Assembly: GCA_027578815.1 (NCBI GenBank)
Contig: JANBTH010000260.1
Span: 1-23,125 of the forward strand
Reading direction: 5' to 3'
Source: Coemansia sp. RSA 1804
Lineage: Eukaryota; Kickxellomycota; Kickxellomycetes; Kickxellales; Kickxellaceae
Length of the DNA: 23,125 nt
How positions within the stretch are numbered: the stretch's first letter is position 1; each line of letters begins with the position of its first letter. The notes under the pieces were generated by a model, which did no database searches, was not told the origin of the DNA, and was given only the letters and a program-made list of their open reading frames with translations. Positions 15,489-23,125 of this stretch are shown one piece after another. The position numbers and the translations under genes are program-made.

Positions 15489-17216
15489 TCAGGCCTCGAC
15501 TGCGGCAGTGGAGTTGGCAGAAACAGGAGTAGTAGCAGCGTTGTTCTCTTCGGCCTTGGGCTTTCCAGCATTGGCAATGGCGGCCTTCTGCCGGTTCTCG
15601 ATATTGTTGACCAGGTCCTGGATCTTGTTGGTGTTGCGGATGAACCAGTCGGCATAGCGGCGGCCAACGCGGCTCTCGGCAATGAAGATCATGTCCTCCT
15701 GCAGCGCAAAGTCAAGATCCGTGGCCGACGTGATCTCGCCCTGGAGCAGATCGGGGGTGCCGGCCCACTTGATCTGGCGGCAGCGCTGCTTGTAGACCAT
15801 GAGCTGGTTGCGGAGCTCCAGCGGATCCATGTCCAGGAACGTCGACAGTCTGTCGAGATCCATTGTGGTGTACAGTCTGAGGAACGATCTCAGCGTGGGG
15901 ATCACGAGCTGCAGACGTGCTTCGCGCAAGAAGATCTTGAGCTGGAAGTTCTGCGGCTCCGCCGTGTTGCTGGCGGCCTCGATGTCGCTGTAGCTGGGCG
16001 GGTTGGGCATGATGAACTTGGGGCAGGCGTAGAGGTACAGCTCGGAGATGATCTCGACGGCCTCCTCGCCGCCACGCTGCATCTTGTGCTGCTGGTCGCC
16101 GTACTTCTCGCGCAGATACGTGTGGATGTTCTCGTCCACGCGCACGGGGCTCAGCGACACAGCAATCGCCAGGAGCGCGTACATCTGCTCGGCCTTCTTG
16201 TTGACCGCGTCAAACTGGTACGACCGCTGGTGGTACTGCCTTGTGCGCGACACAAACGTCAGGATGTGCACGTACGACTGGATTGCATCCGCATAGCGGC
16301 CCATCATCAGATACGCAAACCCGACGTAGTAGTACACCGTGACGTGGCACGCCGTCACACGGGTGAACAGCGCACGGCTGTTGCCAAGCTCGACGTTTTG
16401 CAGCGTCTGCAGCGCCAGCGTGTAGTCGCCCAGCATGCAGTGCACACGCACAAGCCCGATAATGCTAAAGTACCCGAGCATCTTGTACAGCGGGCGCACG
16501 CCAAAGTCGCCAGCCGCCTCAATCACATCGCCGCCCTGCTGCCCGGCCTCCAGCTGCTCGTAGATGCTTGACTTTTGGATAAGCGAGTACAGGACGTTCA
16601 GCACGCTGTAGGTGTTCCAGACCTGCGAGTTCTCCTTCAGCAGCTCAATCTCCTCGGCCGAGCGCTTGGAAACGCGGCTACGGTGGGTGCAGAACGACTG
16701 GAACTGGTAAATGAACTCGTCAACAATGTCCCAGAGCCACTGGTTGGGCAGCTCCAGCTCAATCGGCCCATCCGAGTTGAGAATGTAGTTGAACAGGTCG
16801 CAGTAGTTCTCGAACGAGCGGAACCGGACCTCCAGCGACGGGTGGAGCCGCGAGTAGATGTGCCGGTAGTACAGTTCGCGGTACAGCGTGAGGAAGAGCC
16901 CGTCGTCACCCACCAGCGCTGCCACGTACTGGGGCTCCGGCCACGGCGCCTTGCCATAGAACTTGTCCGTGAGGCGCACAAACTGGTTCTCGTAGTTGTA
17001 CGCTAGGTCCCCCACGTTGCAGTTCGCCAGATTCCGATGCAGATTCGCAAGGAAGTTGCGCACTGGCTCGGGAATCGACTGCACCCCGGCCTGTGCCTGC
17101 ATAATCAGCTCCTCCTCGTCAAGCTCGCCCTCGACGAGATTCGAATTCGCATACGAGTTGGCAACAAGATCGACATCCCCGCCAAACTCTACATCATCGT
17201 AGTTCTCCTGGTACAT
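15489..17216 (-). CDS. EIF3L: Translation initiation factor eIF3 subunit L
   Basis: A 575-residue intronless protein (human eIF3L is 564). eIF3L is a PCI-domain subunit of the eIF3 octamer that binds the 40S ribosome during initiation and pairs with eIF3k. Diagnostic segments run along the whole length: IPEPVRNFLANLHRNLA (48-64), FYGKAPWPEPQYVAALVGDDGLFLTLYRELYYRHIYSRL (87-124), ENYCDLFNYILN near 136-147, LPNQWLWDIVDEFIYQFQSF (156-175), YFSIIGLVRVHCMLGDY in the middle, a helical and PCI region around 330-530, and ADWFIRNTNKIQDLVNNIE near the end. The last ~35 residues are Ala/Asn/Thr-rich and unstructured. The ATG at 17214-17216 opens MYQENYDDVEF, a family-like acidic start. Saccharomyces cerevisiae lost this subunit, so the genome keeps the larger eIF3. 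It converges with the MATE gene. Confidence 0.95.
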   Translation of the reverse strand: MYQENYDDVEFGGDVDLVANSYANSNLVEGELDEEELIMQAQAGVQSIPEPVRNFLANLHRNLANCNVGDLAYNYENQFVRLTDKFYGKAPWPEPQYVAALVGDDGLFLTLYRELYYRHIYSRLHPSLEVRFRSFENYCDLFNYILNSDGPIELELPNQWLWDIVDEFIYQFQSFCTHRSRVSKRSAEEIELLKENSQVWNTYSVLNVLYSLIQKSSIYEQLEAGQQGGDVIEAAGDFGVRPLYKMLGYFSIIGLVRVHCMLGDYTLALQTLQNVELGNSRALFTRVTACHVTVYYYVGFAYLMMGRYADAIQSYVHILTFVSRTRQYHQRSYQFDAVNKKAEQMYALLAIAVSLSPVRVDENIHTYLREKYGDQQHKMQRGGEEAVEIISELYLYACPKFIMPNPPSYSDIEAASNTAEPQNFQLKIFLREARLQLVIPTLRSFLRLYTTMDLDRLSTFLDMDPLELRNQLMVYKQRCRQIKWAGTPDLLQGEITSATDLDFALQEDMIFIAESRVGRRYADWFIRNTNKIQDLVNNIENRQKAAIANAGKPKAEENNAATTPVSANSTAAVEA

Positions 17217-17633
17217 TTTGATTTTGTGCTCTTATACGTTTCCTGCTCTCTGCGGTGTGATTGTTGGCGATTCCGCTGCTTCTGTATCTCGTATTTATCT
17301 GCTGCCAGAACGGGTATAATGAAAATGAAAAAGCGATTCAATGAGCTGAGCACAGAAATTTAAAAGTCAAAAAGAAGAGAAGAAAAAAGGTTGGATGGGG
17401 GTGAAAACGACCACAATTCGGCTTAGCTGCCAATCTACATATATATTTTTTCCCTTTTCCTCATTTCAAAAAGACTTTATGACTGCTGTTCCGTTTGTCT
17501 CTCCCCCTTGTGGGTAGTGCACAATGGGGGCTTTGCTTAATCTAATGCCCAGCTAGAAAATTTTTCACAAGTGCCTTGATTTTATTTACCTGACCACATT
17601 TCACAGCAAAAAATTGCAAGCGTCACGTGCGGC
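17217..17633. other. Spacer between eIF3L and PRD1
   Basis: No gene seen. It should contain the eIF3L promoter and leader (right of 17216, read on -) and the PRD1 3' end. There are A/T-rich and pyrimidine-rich stretches and no clear conserved site other than the PRD1 poly(A) signal. Confidence 0.6.
17581..17586 (-). terminator. Poly(A) signal for PRD1
   Basis: AATAAA on the - strand, about 48 bp after the PRD1 stop codon. Confidence 0.5.
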
Positions 17634-19685
17634 CTACTGATCAAGCCCGATCGACCTGAGGAAAGCATCGTTGTTAGGCTTGCGGCCAAGGAACTTTTCC
17701 AGGCCGATGGATGCGTCGCGACTGCCGCCGGGCTGAAGGATCTCACGGCGGTAGTCAAGGCCGGTCTGCTGGTTATCGACGCCATCCCTCAGGAAGCGGG
17801 AGGCATACATGTCAGCGCTGAAAACCTTGGCCCACTGGTATCCGTAGTACCCGGCATCGTAGCCGCCCATCATGTGTCCAAAGGTCGCTGCACCGCAGGC
17901 GGTTGTGCCGTCGTCTTCGTTGCCAGAAAACCGTGTAATCTCTTTACGCATGGTCCGATACAGCGTCCGGACATCGATGCTATCGCCGTCGCTAGTGTTG
18001 TGGATTGCCATGTCAAAGAGGCCGAGGAACGCCTGGCGCAGATTGAACAGCCCGGCGCCCTCGTTCTTGGCAGCAACCAGACGCTCAACAAGCTCGTTGG
18101 GAATCGGCTCGCCGGTCCTGTAGTGCTTGGCAAAGCGACGCAGAACAGACGGCTCCCACCCCCAGTTCTCAAGCATCTGCGAAGGCGCTTCAATAAAGTC
18201 GATCTGAACGCTCTCGAGCTGGAAGTAAGACTGCTTTGTCTTTGTGCACAGGTGATGGAAGACATGCCCAAACTCGTGCAACAGCGTCAGTACGTCGTCG
18301 TGCTTCAGCAGTGCGGGCGCCGTGGATGTGGGTTTGGGGAAGTTGGCGAGCATCGCTGCCGCTGGGTACTCGCGTGTGCCGTCGTCTTTTGCAAACCCAC
18401 TGCGGATCGGGCTCACGCAGGCGTGGTTGTACTTGCCGTCGCGCGGATACAGGTCCAGATAAAAGTGCCCAACAAACCCGCCATCGCCCGCGGATTTATC
18501 CCACACCTCGTACATCTCGACGTCGGGATGCCACACCGGCGGATTATCCACCTTGACAAACCGCAGCCCGAGCATCCCCTGGTATATATCGAGCACCCCG
18601 CGTGTCACCTCCTTCATCGGGAAAAACTGCCTGACTTCGTTGTCGCTGACATTATGCTTGCGCTCCTTTATCATGTTCGCGTAGTAGCGGTAGTCCCAGG
18701 TAAACAGCCCATTGAAGGGCTCGCGAGCAGCCCTTTTATCAGCCCTTTTAAGCCCCTCTATCTCCGCAATCTCCATGTCGGCAAGGCGGGTTAGACGGTT
18801 GCGCAGACCATGCTCGAAATCCAACACAGTCTTTGGCGTCTTTGCCATGTTTTCCTTCAGCACAAACTCGGCATGCGTGTTGTATCCAAGCAGCCGTGCC
18901 GCCTGCAGACGCAGCTTGATCGCCTCCTCAAGCAGCGCAATGTTCTCCGGACAGCGTGTCTCCTCAACCATCAGAAGCCGTCTGCGTGTGCTCTCGTTCT
19001 TGGCGTGCTGTACTACGGGCACAATGTCGGGGTACTTTGTAGTGACCACATACTTTTCCACGCCATCCTCGAGTTTCGTCGCGCGCCCATCAAAGAAGTC
19101 TTCGGAAAGGCCCTCCAGCTCCTCGCGCGTCAACAGGAGCTCGCCATCGCCCTCGTTGATGTTGCGCGAGAAGGTGATGCCGAGCTCCGAAAGCCGTTTT
19201 CTGATTTGGCCGAGTTTCTCCCGTTGCTCAGCACTAAGCGCCAGTCCGTTGCGACGGTACTGCAGCTCCATCTTCTCCACCAAAAGACGGTCCTCCGGAT
19301 CGAGCTTCTTCATCTCCGCCGGGTTGTTAAACACAGAGCGCACCGACCTGTACACATCCTCGCGCATCATCGATTCGATATGGAACGCCTGCAGGTGCCG
19401 CTCGGCATTGGAGCTGGCATCGCGCACTGCCTTGTCTGTGCTCACGTTCTGGAGGAATGCCACGATCGAGGTGTCGGCGCCAGTGTCGTTGTCGAACTTG
19501 GCTAGCGGCTCAATGGTGTTGGCAAACGTGGGCGTCGTTTGCTCGGCTACCTGGTCCTGTACTTTCTTGCCGCGCGAAATAATGTAGCTTACTGCCGAGG
19601 CAATGTCCGTTGGCGTCCTTCGAAAGTTGAGCGCCGCCGCAGCACCGCCCCTCACAAGCTGCTGCACTCGAGTTACCGTTACCAT
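17634..19685 (-). CDS. PRD1: M3 metallo-oligopeptidase, saccharolysin/thimet oligopeptidase type
   Basis: A 683-residue zinc peptidase that cleaves short peptides, in yeast found in cytosol and the mitochondrial intermembrane space. The zinc site HEFGH is at 470-474, with the third ligand Glu499 in DFIEAPSQMLENW. Substrate-side motifs HFYLDLYPRDGKYNHAC (about 407-423) and GGYDAGYYGYQWAKVFSADM (607-626) match neurolysin/thimet oligopeptidase closely. The middle EKMELQYRRNGLALSAEQREKLGQIRKRLSELGITFSRNINE is also typical. This separates it from the mitochondrial intermediate peptidase Oct1 branch. The first ATG in frame is at 19683-19685, giving MVTVTRVQQLVRGGAAAALNFRR, an Arg-containing, acid-free start that looks like a mitochondrial presequence. 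The codon four positions upstream is TTG and is not used. Saccharolysin recycles peptides left from protein degradation. Confidence 0.92.
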   Translation of the reverse strand: MVTVTRVQQLVRGGAAAALNFRRTPTDIASAVSYIISRGKKVQDQVAEQTTPTFANTIEPLAKFDNDTGADTSIVAFLQNVSTDKAVRDASSNAERHLQAFHIESMMREDVYRSVRSVFNNPAEMKKLDPEDRLLVEKMELQYRRNGLALSAEQREKLGQIRKRLSELGITFSRNINEGDGELLLTREELEGLSEDFFDGRATKLEDGVEKYVVTTKYPDIVPVVQHAKNESTRRRLLMVEETRCPENIALLEEAIKLRLQAARLLGYNTHAEFVLKENMAKTPKTVLDFEHGLRNRLTRLADMEIAEIEGLKRADKRAAREPFNGLFTWDYRYYANMIKERKHNVSDNEVRQFFPMKEVTRGVLDIYQGMLGLRFVKVDNPPVWHPDVEMYEVWDKSAGDGGFVGHFYLDLYPRDGKYNHACVSPIRSGFAKDDGTREYPAAAMLANFPKPTSTAPALLKHDDVLTLLHEFGHVFHHLCTKTKQSYFQLESVQIDFIEAPSQMLENWGWEPSVLRRFAKHYRTGEPIPNELVERLVAAKNEGAGLFNLRQAFLGLFDMAIHNTSDGDSIDVRTLYRTMRKEITRFSGNEDDGTTACGAATFGHMMGGYDAGYYGYQWAKVFSADMYASRFLRDGVDNQQTGLDYRREILQPGGSRDASIGLEKFLGRKPNNDAFLRSIGLDQ

Positions 19686-19761
19686 AAAAAGGAACAACCA
19701 AAAAGTCTTGGCACCGGTGCTAATTGATCAGTCGACAAGCAATAATGAATTTAGAGTACAC

Positions 19762-20141
19762 TTTATTTAGTTTAAATATATTAGCGTATGATAAGAATAA
19801 CAGCGCATCGGGATTTCCCATCTCCACCTTGAAGCAGCGATTGATTGCAGGGACATTATTCTACTGATTTCTAATAACCAATTAGGCCGGGATGATCTGT
19901 GGGGTAATCTACATCAAATTGATCCATGCACCCAGAACTAGCTATCTGGCCGTGCAAGATCATTTGTTTTGAATGCAGCTAGATATTCTTGCATCTGTGC
20001 ATGTGGCGTCCGAGCTGAAATGAACGGAAAAGGTTCTGACTCGGTGTCAGCAAGTTTGGCAAGCTTTATTATTTGTTTCTCGTTGTTCCAAACGGGATCT
20101 GTCCGAACCACTAAATTTAGTTCACAGTACATTCCGCTCAT
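19762..20141 (-). pseudogene. Possible small gene on -, broken by a frameshift
   Basis: An ATG at 20139-20141 opens a 67-codon frame starting MSGMYCELNLVVRTDPVWNN and containing PFISARTPHAQMQEYLAAF, ending at 19938. A second frame overlaps its end (19871-19963) and reads ILHGQIASSGCMDQF then DYPTDHPGLIGY to a stop. Both pieces look like protein and an AATAAA follows on the same strand (19762-19767). A single-base shift between about 19940 and 19990 would link them. No GT...AG intron that makes the join was found. The family is not recognised; it could be a decayed gene, a sequencing error in a real gene, or chance. Confidence 0.35.
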
Positions 20142-20749
20142 GAGGAATGCATATCATTTATAATAATAAATGAAAACAATGAAATAATATAGTGCTAGCC
20201 AACGAATGATGGTTAAAAACTCTGCTAAATGTTTGTTTACATTGTGTATTTATAGAAGCAGGCTTGTGGTCAACAAGTCCCTCTTCTTTGGACATGGGAT
20301 GTTCTTTCGTTCACAGTGCTGCTCATAGTCCCGATCTGCCTCTTTCTCCAGACTGAATGATCCAGGCTCCAAAGAATAGGGAATGTTGTGAATAAGCAAT
20401 AGCCTATGCGGAGCTTTTTTTTTTTTTTTAATTTTTTCTCTCTTTCCACTTTGCAGCATTGCATGTTGTTTGGCGCACTGTAAACAAGCATGCTCCGCAA
20501 GCAATGTTATCAAATAATGAATGCGCTTTTTGGAACATGGCCATGCTTTTCTCTTCAATATTGCATATAAAACGGCGGCTATTGCCTATGGATGATAACT
20601 AAACAACATCTATACGCACAACCTTATTTTTCTATTAACTCGCTTTTTATACATGGAAGCAGCACAGGCCGACGCTGTCATATATCATTAATTCTCATAC
20701 ACAGCTCCAGCAGCAATAAAAACAGCGACAACAACACAACGGTGTGGCA
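20142..20749. other. Upstream region of the GH17 gene
   Basis: No gene seen. AT-rich, with a T12 run at about 20418-20429 that can be read as short open frames on the - strand. TATAAAA at 20566-20572 and a CAG/CAA-rich leader just before the start codon are the only regulatory-looking signals. Confidence 0.5.
20566..20572 (+). promoter_or_regulatory. TATA box candidate for the GH17 gene
   Basis: TATAAAA lies 178 bp before the ATG at 20750, a plausible distance if the leader is 100-150 nt. Confidence 0.3.
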
Positions 20750-21709
20750 ATGAAGCTTCTAGTTCCGATTCTGGCCCTGGCAACCACAGCGCTGTGTGCC
20801 TCCAATTTCCATGCGCTCAACTACAATCCGAAGCGGCAGGATGGCAGCTGTCCAAACGTGTACCAGGTGCAGGACGACCTGAAGGCGTTGCAGCCATACA
20901 CAAGCAAGCTCCGCATATACTCGGTCAAGGACTGCAACCAAGGGGAGCCTGTGCTGCGAGCGATGGAGAACACGGCGTGGAAGGTCGAGCTTGGTCTGTG
21001 GGTGGACGGCAACGACGCAACGTACGAGGCCGACAAGCGGGAGCTCATCCGACTTGCTGGCGTGTTCGACTTCACCAAGCAGGTGGATGCGGTGGTTGTG
21101 GGCAGCGAGGCTTTGTACCGAAAGGAACAGACGGCCGAGCAGCTTGCCGCAAAGGTGCGCGAAGTCAAAGCAGCGCTTGCACAACTTGGGCTGCAAAGCA
21201 TCCCTGTGACGTCGTCCGAGACATGGCCTTCGTATTACCAGCCGCTGATTGATGCGGTGGATTTTGTCAACATGCATGGATTTCCGTTCTGGGAAGGCGT
21301 GGAGATCGGTGGTGCTGTTGACAAGATGTTTGAGCACATCTACGGGCTGCAAAAGGCGGCCAACGGAAAGAAGGTTGTTGTTGGCGAGACTGGGTGGCCT
21401 TCTGACGGCGACAACTACGGCGCATCTGTGGCAAATCTTGCGAATGCGCAGAAGTATCTCCAGGAGTTTATTTGTCGGGCGCAGAAGGAGAACATTGAGT
21501 ACTATTACTTTAACTCGTTTGACCAGAGCTGGGCTTCGACAAACAACGCATCCAATGTCGAGGGCCATTGGGGAATTATGTTGAATGACTATGTGACGCC
21601 AAAGTTTAGCGAGCCGATATACACGTGTGACAGCGGCAGCAGCAGCAGTGGCGGAAATAGTATCAGCGGAAGCGCCAAGGCAGGATCCTCCTCGCAAAAG
21701 TGCAATTAG
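20750..21709 (+). CDS. Secreted GH17 beta-1,3-glucan hydrolase/transglycosylase
   Basis: A 319-residue protein. Residues 1-18 (MKLLVPILALATTALCAS) form a signal peptide, so it is secreted to the cell wall. The GH17 barrel follows: LNYNP near 23-27, YTSKLRIYSVKDCNQ (50-64), VVVGSEALYRKE (115-126) with the acid/base Glu120 in the family's VGNE-like motif, PVTSSETWPSYY, VNMHGFPFWEGV (173-184), and VVVGETGWPSDG (209-220) with nucleophile Glu213, then the FDQSWAST region near 257. Family members in fungi (Bgl2, Scw4/Scw10) trim or remodel wall beta-1,3-glucan. The C-terminus is a short Ser/Gly tail with no hydrophobic GPI-type end, which points to a soluble wall enzyme. The ATG at 20750 is preferred; an in-frame GTG lies two codons upstream. 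Confidence 0.92.
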   Translation: MKLLVPILALATTALCASNFHALNYNPKRQDGSCPNVYQVQDDLKALQPYTSKLRIYSVKDCNQGEPVLRAMENTAWKVELGLWVDGNDATYEADKRELIRLAGVFDFTKQVDAVVVGSEALYRKEQTAEQLAAKVREVKAALAQLGLQSIPVTSSETWPSYYQPLIDAVDFVNMHGFPFWEGVEIGGAVDKMFEHIYGLQKAANGKKVVVGETGWPSDGDNYGASVANLANAQKYLQEFICRAQKENIEYYYFNSFDQSWASTNNASNVEGHWGIMLNDYVTPKFSEPIYTCDSGSSSSGGNSISGSAKAGSSSQKCN

Positions 21710-22971
21710 ACGCTAGTGCTTGTGCCATCATCCCCAGAGAAAGAAAGCACCGGAATAAAGAGGAGATGCTTTGTCAGCTATTTCCAACGCCTCCACATGT
21801 TCCTTGGATAGGAATTGTTGTGGCAAAGCGCAAATTGGCATCGGCAAGCAACAATCACGCATGCAGCACGGGGCCAGACGTGGAAAGCAAGAAGCTGGAG
21901 GCGCTCTTTTTGGGCCCGGCTGACCGGATGTGGATCACGGCCTAACCAGGCTCTGGGCTTCACACATCAGTCATTTTTCTCTCCAAAGAACACTTGTTTT
22001 TCTTTTTTTTTTTGGGACGGCCCAATCGATGTGGTTTTTGTTTGTTTTCTTTTTTCTTTGGAATCTTTCAAGTGCAAAAACAAAACAAACCAAACCAAAA
22101 AAAACTGTCCAAGCGTCAATGACAGATGTATGACGCCTGTAGCTTGTTGTTCCGAATGTTTTATCTCTTTCTCTCTGGCGAATGGATATAGAATTAGTAG
22201 CTTTTCTTCCTAGTTTGATTTCTACGCTTTTTGCAGTTCAAGGTTGTCAGAAATTGAAACTCCTCTTTCACTTGTTCCATTTGCTACCGAGTCTGTTATT
22301 CATTTACTTATTCATTGCATCGCTGCTTGTTTTCCACACTATCTGGTTTTGGCTCTTGCTCTTGTTCTGGTTCTGCTACTGCCTTTTTCCAACTATTATT
22401 ATCCTGGCTATTGTGCTACGCCCAAGCCAGGTGTTCTAATAATACCACAGTTTGTGTGGCAAGGGTTCTTTACTTGTCTGCCTCTTGAAACTCTCTGCAC
22501 AAGCATCACGCCTTACTTGTGTAGACCTGGGAACCACTTGTCAGCAAAGTAAAAAACTACTACGTATTTGAGGAGTAAATAAGAAGTGGTTATTTTTTGT
22601 TCTCTGTTTATTTTGATTATCGATATTCAATCGCGTGGTTTGTTCAACCTTTTTTTTTGCTTCTTTTCAACTCACCTTTTGTTTTTTTCTTCTACGCTTT
22701 CTCTCTTTTACTCACCACCACCACTACTACACCCCGCACTTTGTTTTATTTGACTGGAGCTTTTATTATTTCCAGTTGTAGTTCTTCTCCTCAGCTCCTT
22801 TTTATCTTTATTTTACACTACACTTCATTATTGTTTTTTTTTCCTGTTACTGGTATACTGTTTGTTGGTTGAACTGGTTGCACGAAAGAAGGACCCCACT
22901 CCGTTACCTCGTTGTTCATTCTCTTTCTTTTCTCTTCTTCAGACTTTCTTGACCTCATGCGCTTTTGCTGA
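21710..22971. other. Gene-poor pyrimidine-rich region
   Basis: No convincing gene. It contains the GH17 3' end with AATAAA at 21754-21759, then T/C-rich DNA with several open stretches of 60-132 codons whose translations are hydrophobic or low complexity because of the TTT/CTT bias. The right half (about 22590-22945) is strongly pyrimidine-rich and may be the promoter/leader of the reading frame that begins at 22972. Confidence 0.5.
21754..21759 (+). terminator. Poly(A) signal for the GH17 gene
   Basis: AATAAA about 45 bp after the stop codon. Confidence 0.45.
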
Positions 22972-23125
22972 ATGTCTGCGAATTCGCACCCGCCGAGAAG
23001 CACTTGGAGCCACGAGCTGGGTCCCTTTCGGGACAGCTCGAGACGCTGTGACTTTAACGCGAAGACGCAGAACCAGCTCCCACAGCAAGAGCAGAAGCAG
23101 GAACAGCAGCAAGAGCAGAAACACC
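22972..23125 (+). CDS. Gln-rich protein N-terminus, cut by window end
   Basis: An ATG at 22972 opens a frame with no stop for the remaining 154 bases (51 codons): MSANSHPPRSTWSHELGPFR, then a Gln/Glu/Lys-rich run near the edge. It follows a long pyrimidine-rich tract, as other gene starts here do, and the composition changes to GC-richer DNA at this point. No domain can be named from this piece. The opposite strand is also open over the same interval, so coding on + is likely rather than certain. Confidence 0.45.
   Translation, partial: MSANSHPPRSTWSHELGPFRDSSRRCDFNAKTQNQLPQQEQKQEQQQEQKH

Noticed and set aside
15483..16571. 362-codon open frame on + opposite eIF3L
   Set aside because: It is an antisense shadow of a strongly conserved gene; the Val/Leu/Gln-rich translation has no family pattern.
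17874..18794. 306-codon open frame on + opposite the metallopeptidase
   Set aside because: It is an antisense shadow covering the zinc-site region of PRD1, with no recognisable domain.
17634..19685. Mitochondrial intermediate peptidase Oct1
   Set aside because: It belongs to the same M3 family, but the sequence follows neurolysin/thimet oligopeptidase in many diagnostic blocks, such as KYNHAC and YYGYQWAKVFS.
22244..22552. Hydrophobic 102-codon open frame after GH17
   Set aside because: Its Leu/Phe content follows the T/C-rich DNA; several frames are equally open and no family pattern is present.

Overview
The window looks like nuclear DNA from a filamentous or early-diverging fungus. The evidence is a set of eukaryotic housekeeping genes (mitochondrial ribosomal protein uS17m, ATP synthase subunit h, exosome Rrp43, eIF3 subunit L, TRAPPC12, saccharolysin), short introns of about 90-110 bp with GTAAGT-type donors and CTGAC/TACTAA-type branch sites, AATAAA signals, pyrimidine-rich leaders and a fungal GH17 cell-wall glucanase. 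The presence of eIF3L (absent from budding yeast) and of a NAMPT-type enzyme (uncommon in Dikarya) makes an early-diverging lineage such as Kickxellomycotina/Zoopagomycota plausible; that placement is inference.

Layout. 1-999: AT-rich DNA with an inverted-repeat GC-rich scrap at the left edge and a decayed reading frame (261-731). 1000-1920: two small mitochondrial genes on +, uS17m (no intron) and ATP14 (three exons). 1921-5526: an AT-rich gene desert with relics and two copies (3831-4068 and 4789-5028) of a ~239-bp mobile element, each with its own 5-bp target duplication. 5527-9700: three GC-rich genes in tandem on +: NAMPT, TRAPPC12 (two exons) and RRP43. 9701-11883: a 2.2-kb gene-poor, pyrimidine-rich region, probably partly leader for the next gene. 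11884-15321: a 1145-aa MATE transporter with a ~690-residue low-complexity N-terminal extension. 15489-17216 and 17634-19685: eIF3L and saccharolysin/thimet oligopeptidase (PRD1) on -. 19686-20749: AT-rich intergenic DNA with a possible frameshifted small gene on -. 20750-21709: secreted GH17 glucanase on +. 21710-22971: gene-poor pyrimidine-rich DNA, then a Gln-rich reading frame that runs off the right edge.

The genes do not form a pathway; this is ordinary eukaryotic gene order with tandem and convergent neighbours. uS17m and ATP14 both serve mitochondrial energy metabolism but have separate upstream regions. The most unusual signal is in the desert: the two element copies are nearly identical except that a 25-bp loop, held between ~18-bp inverted arms and carrying a TATAAAA motif, lies in opposite orientations in the two copies. 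No CRISPR array, rRNA or tRNA gene was recognised.
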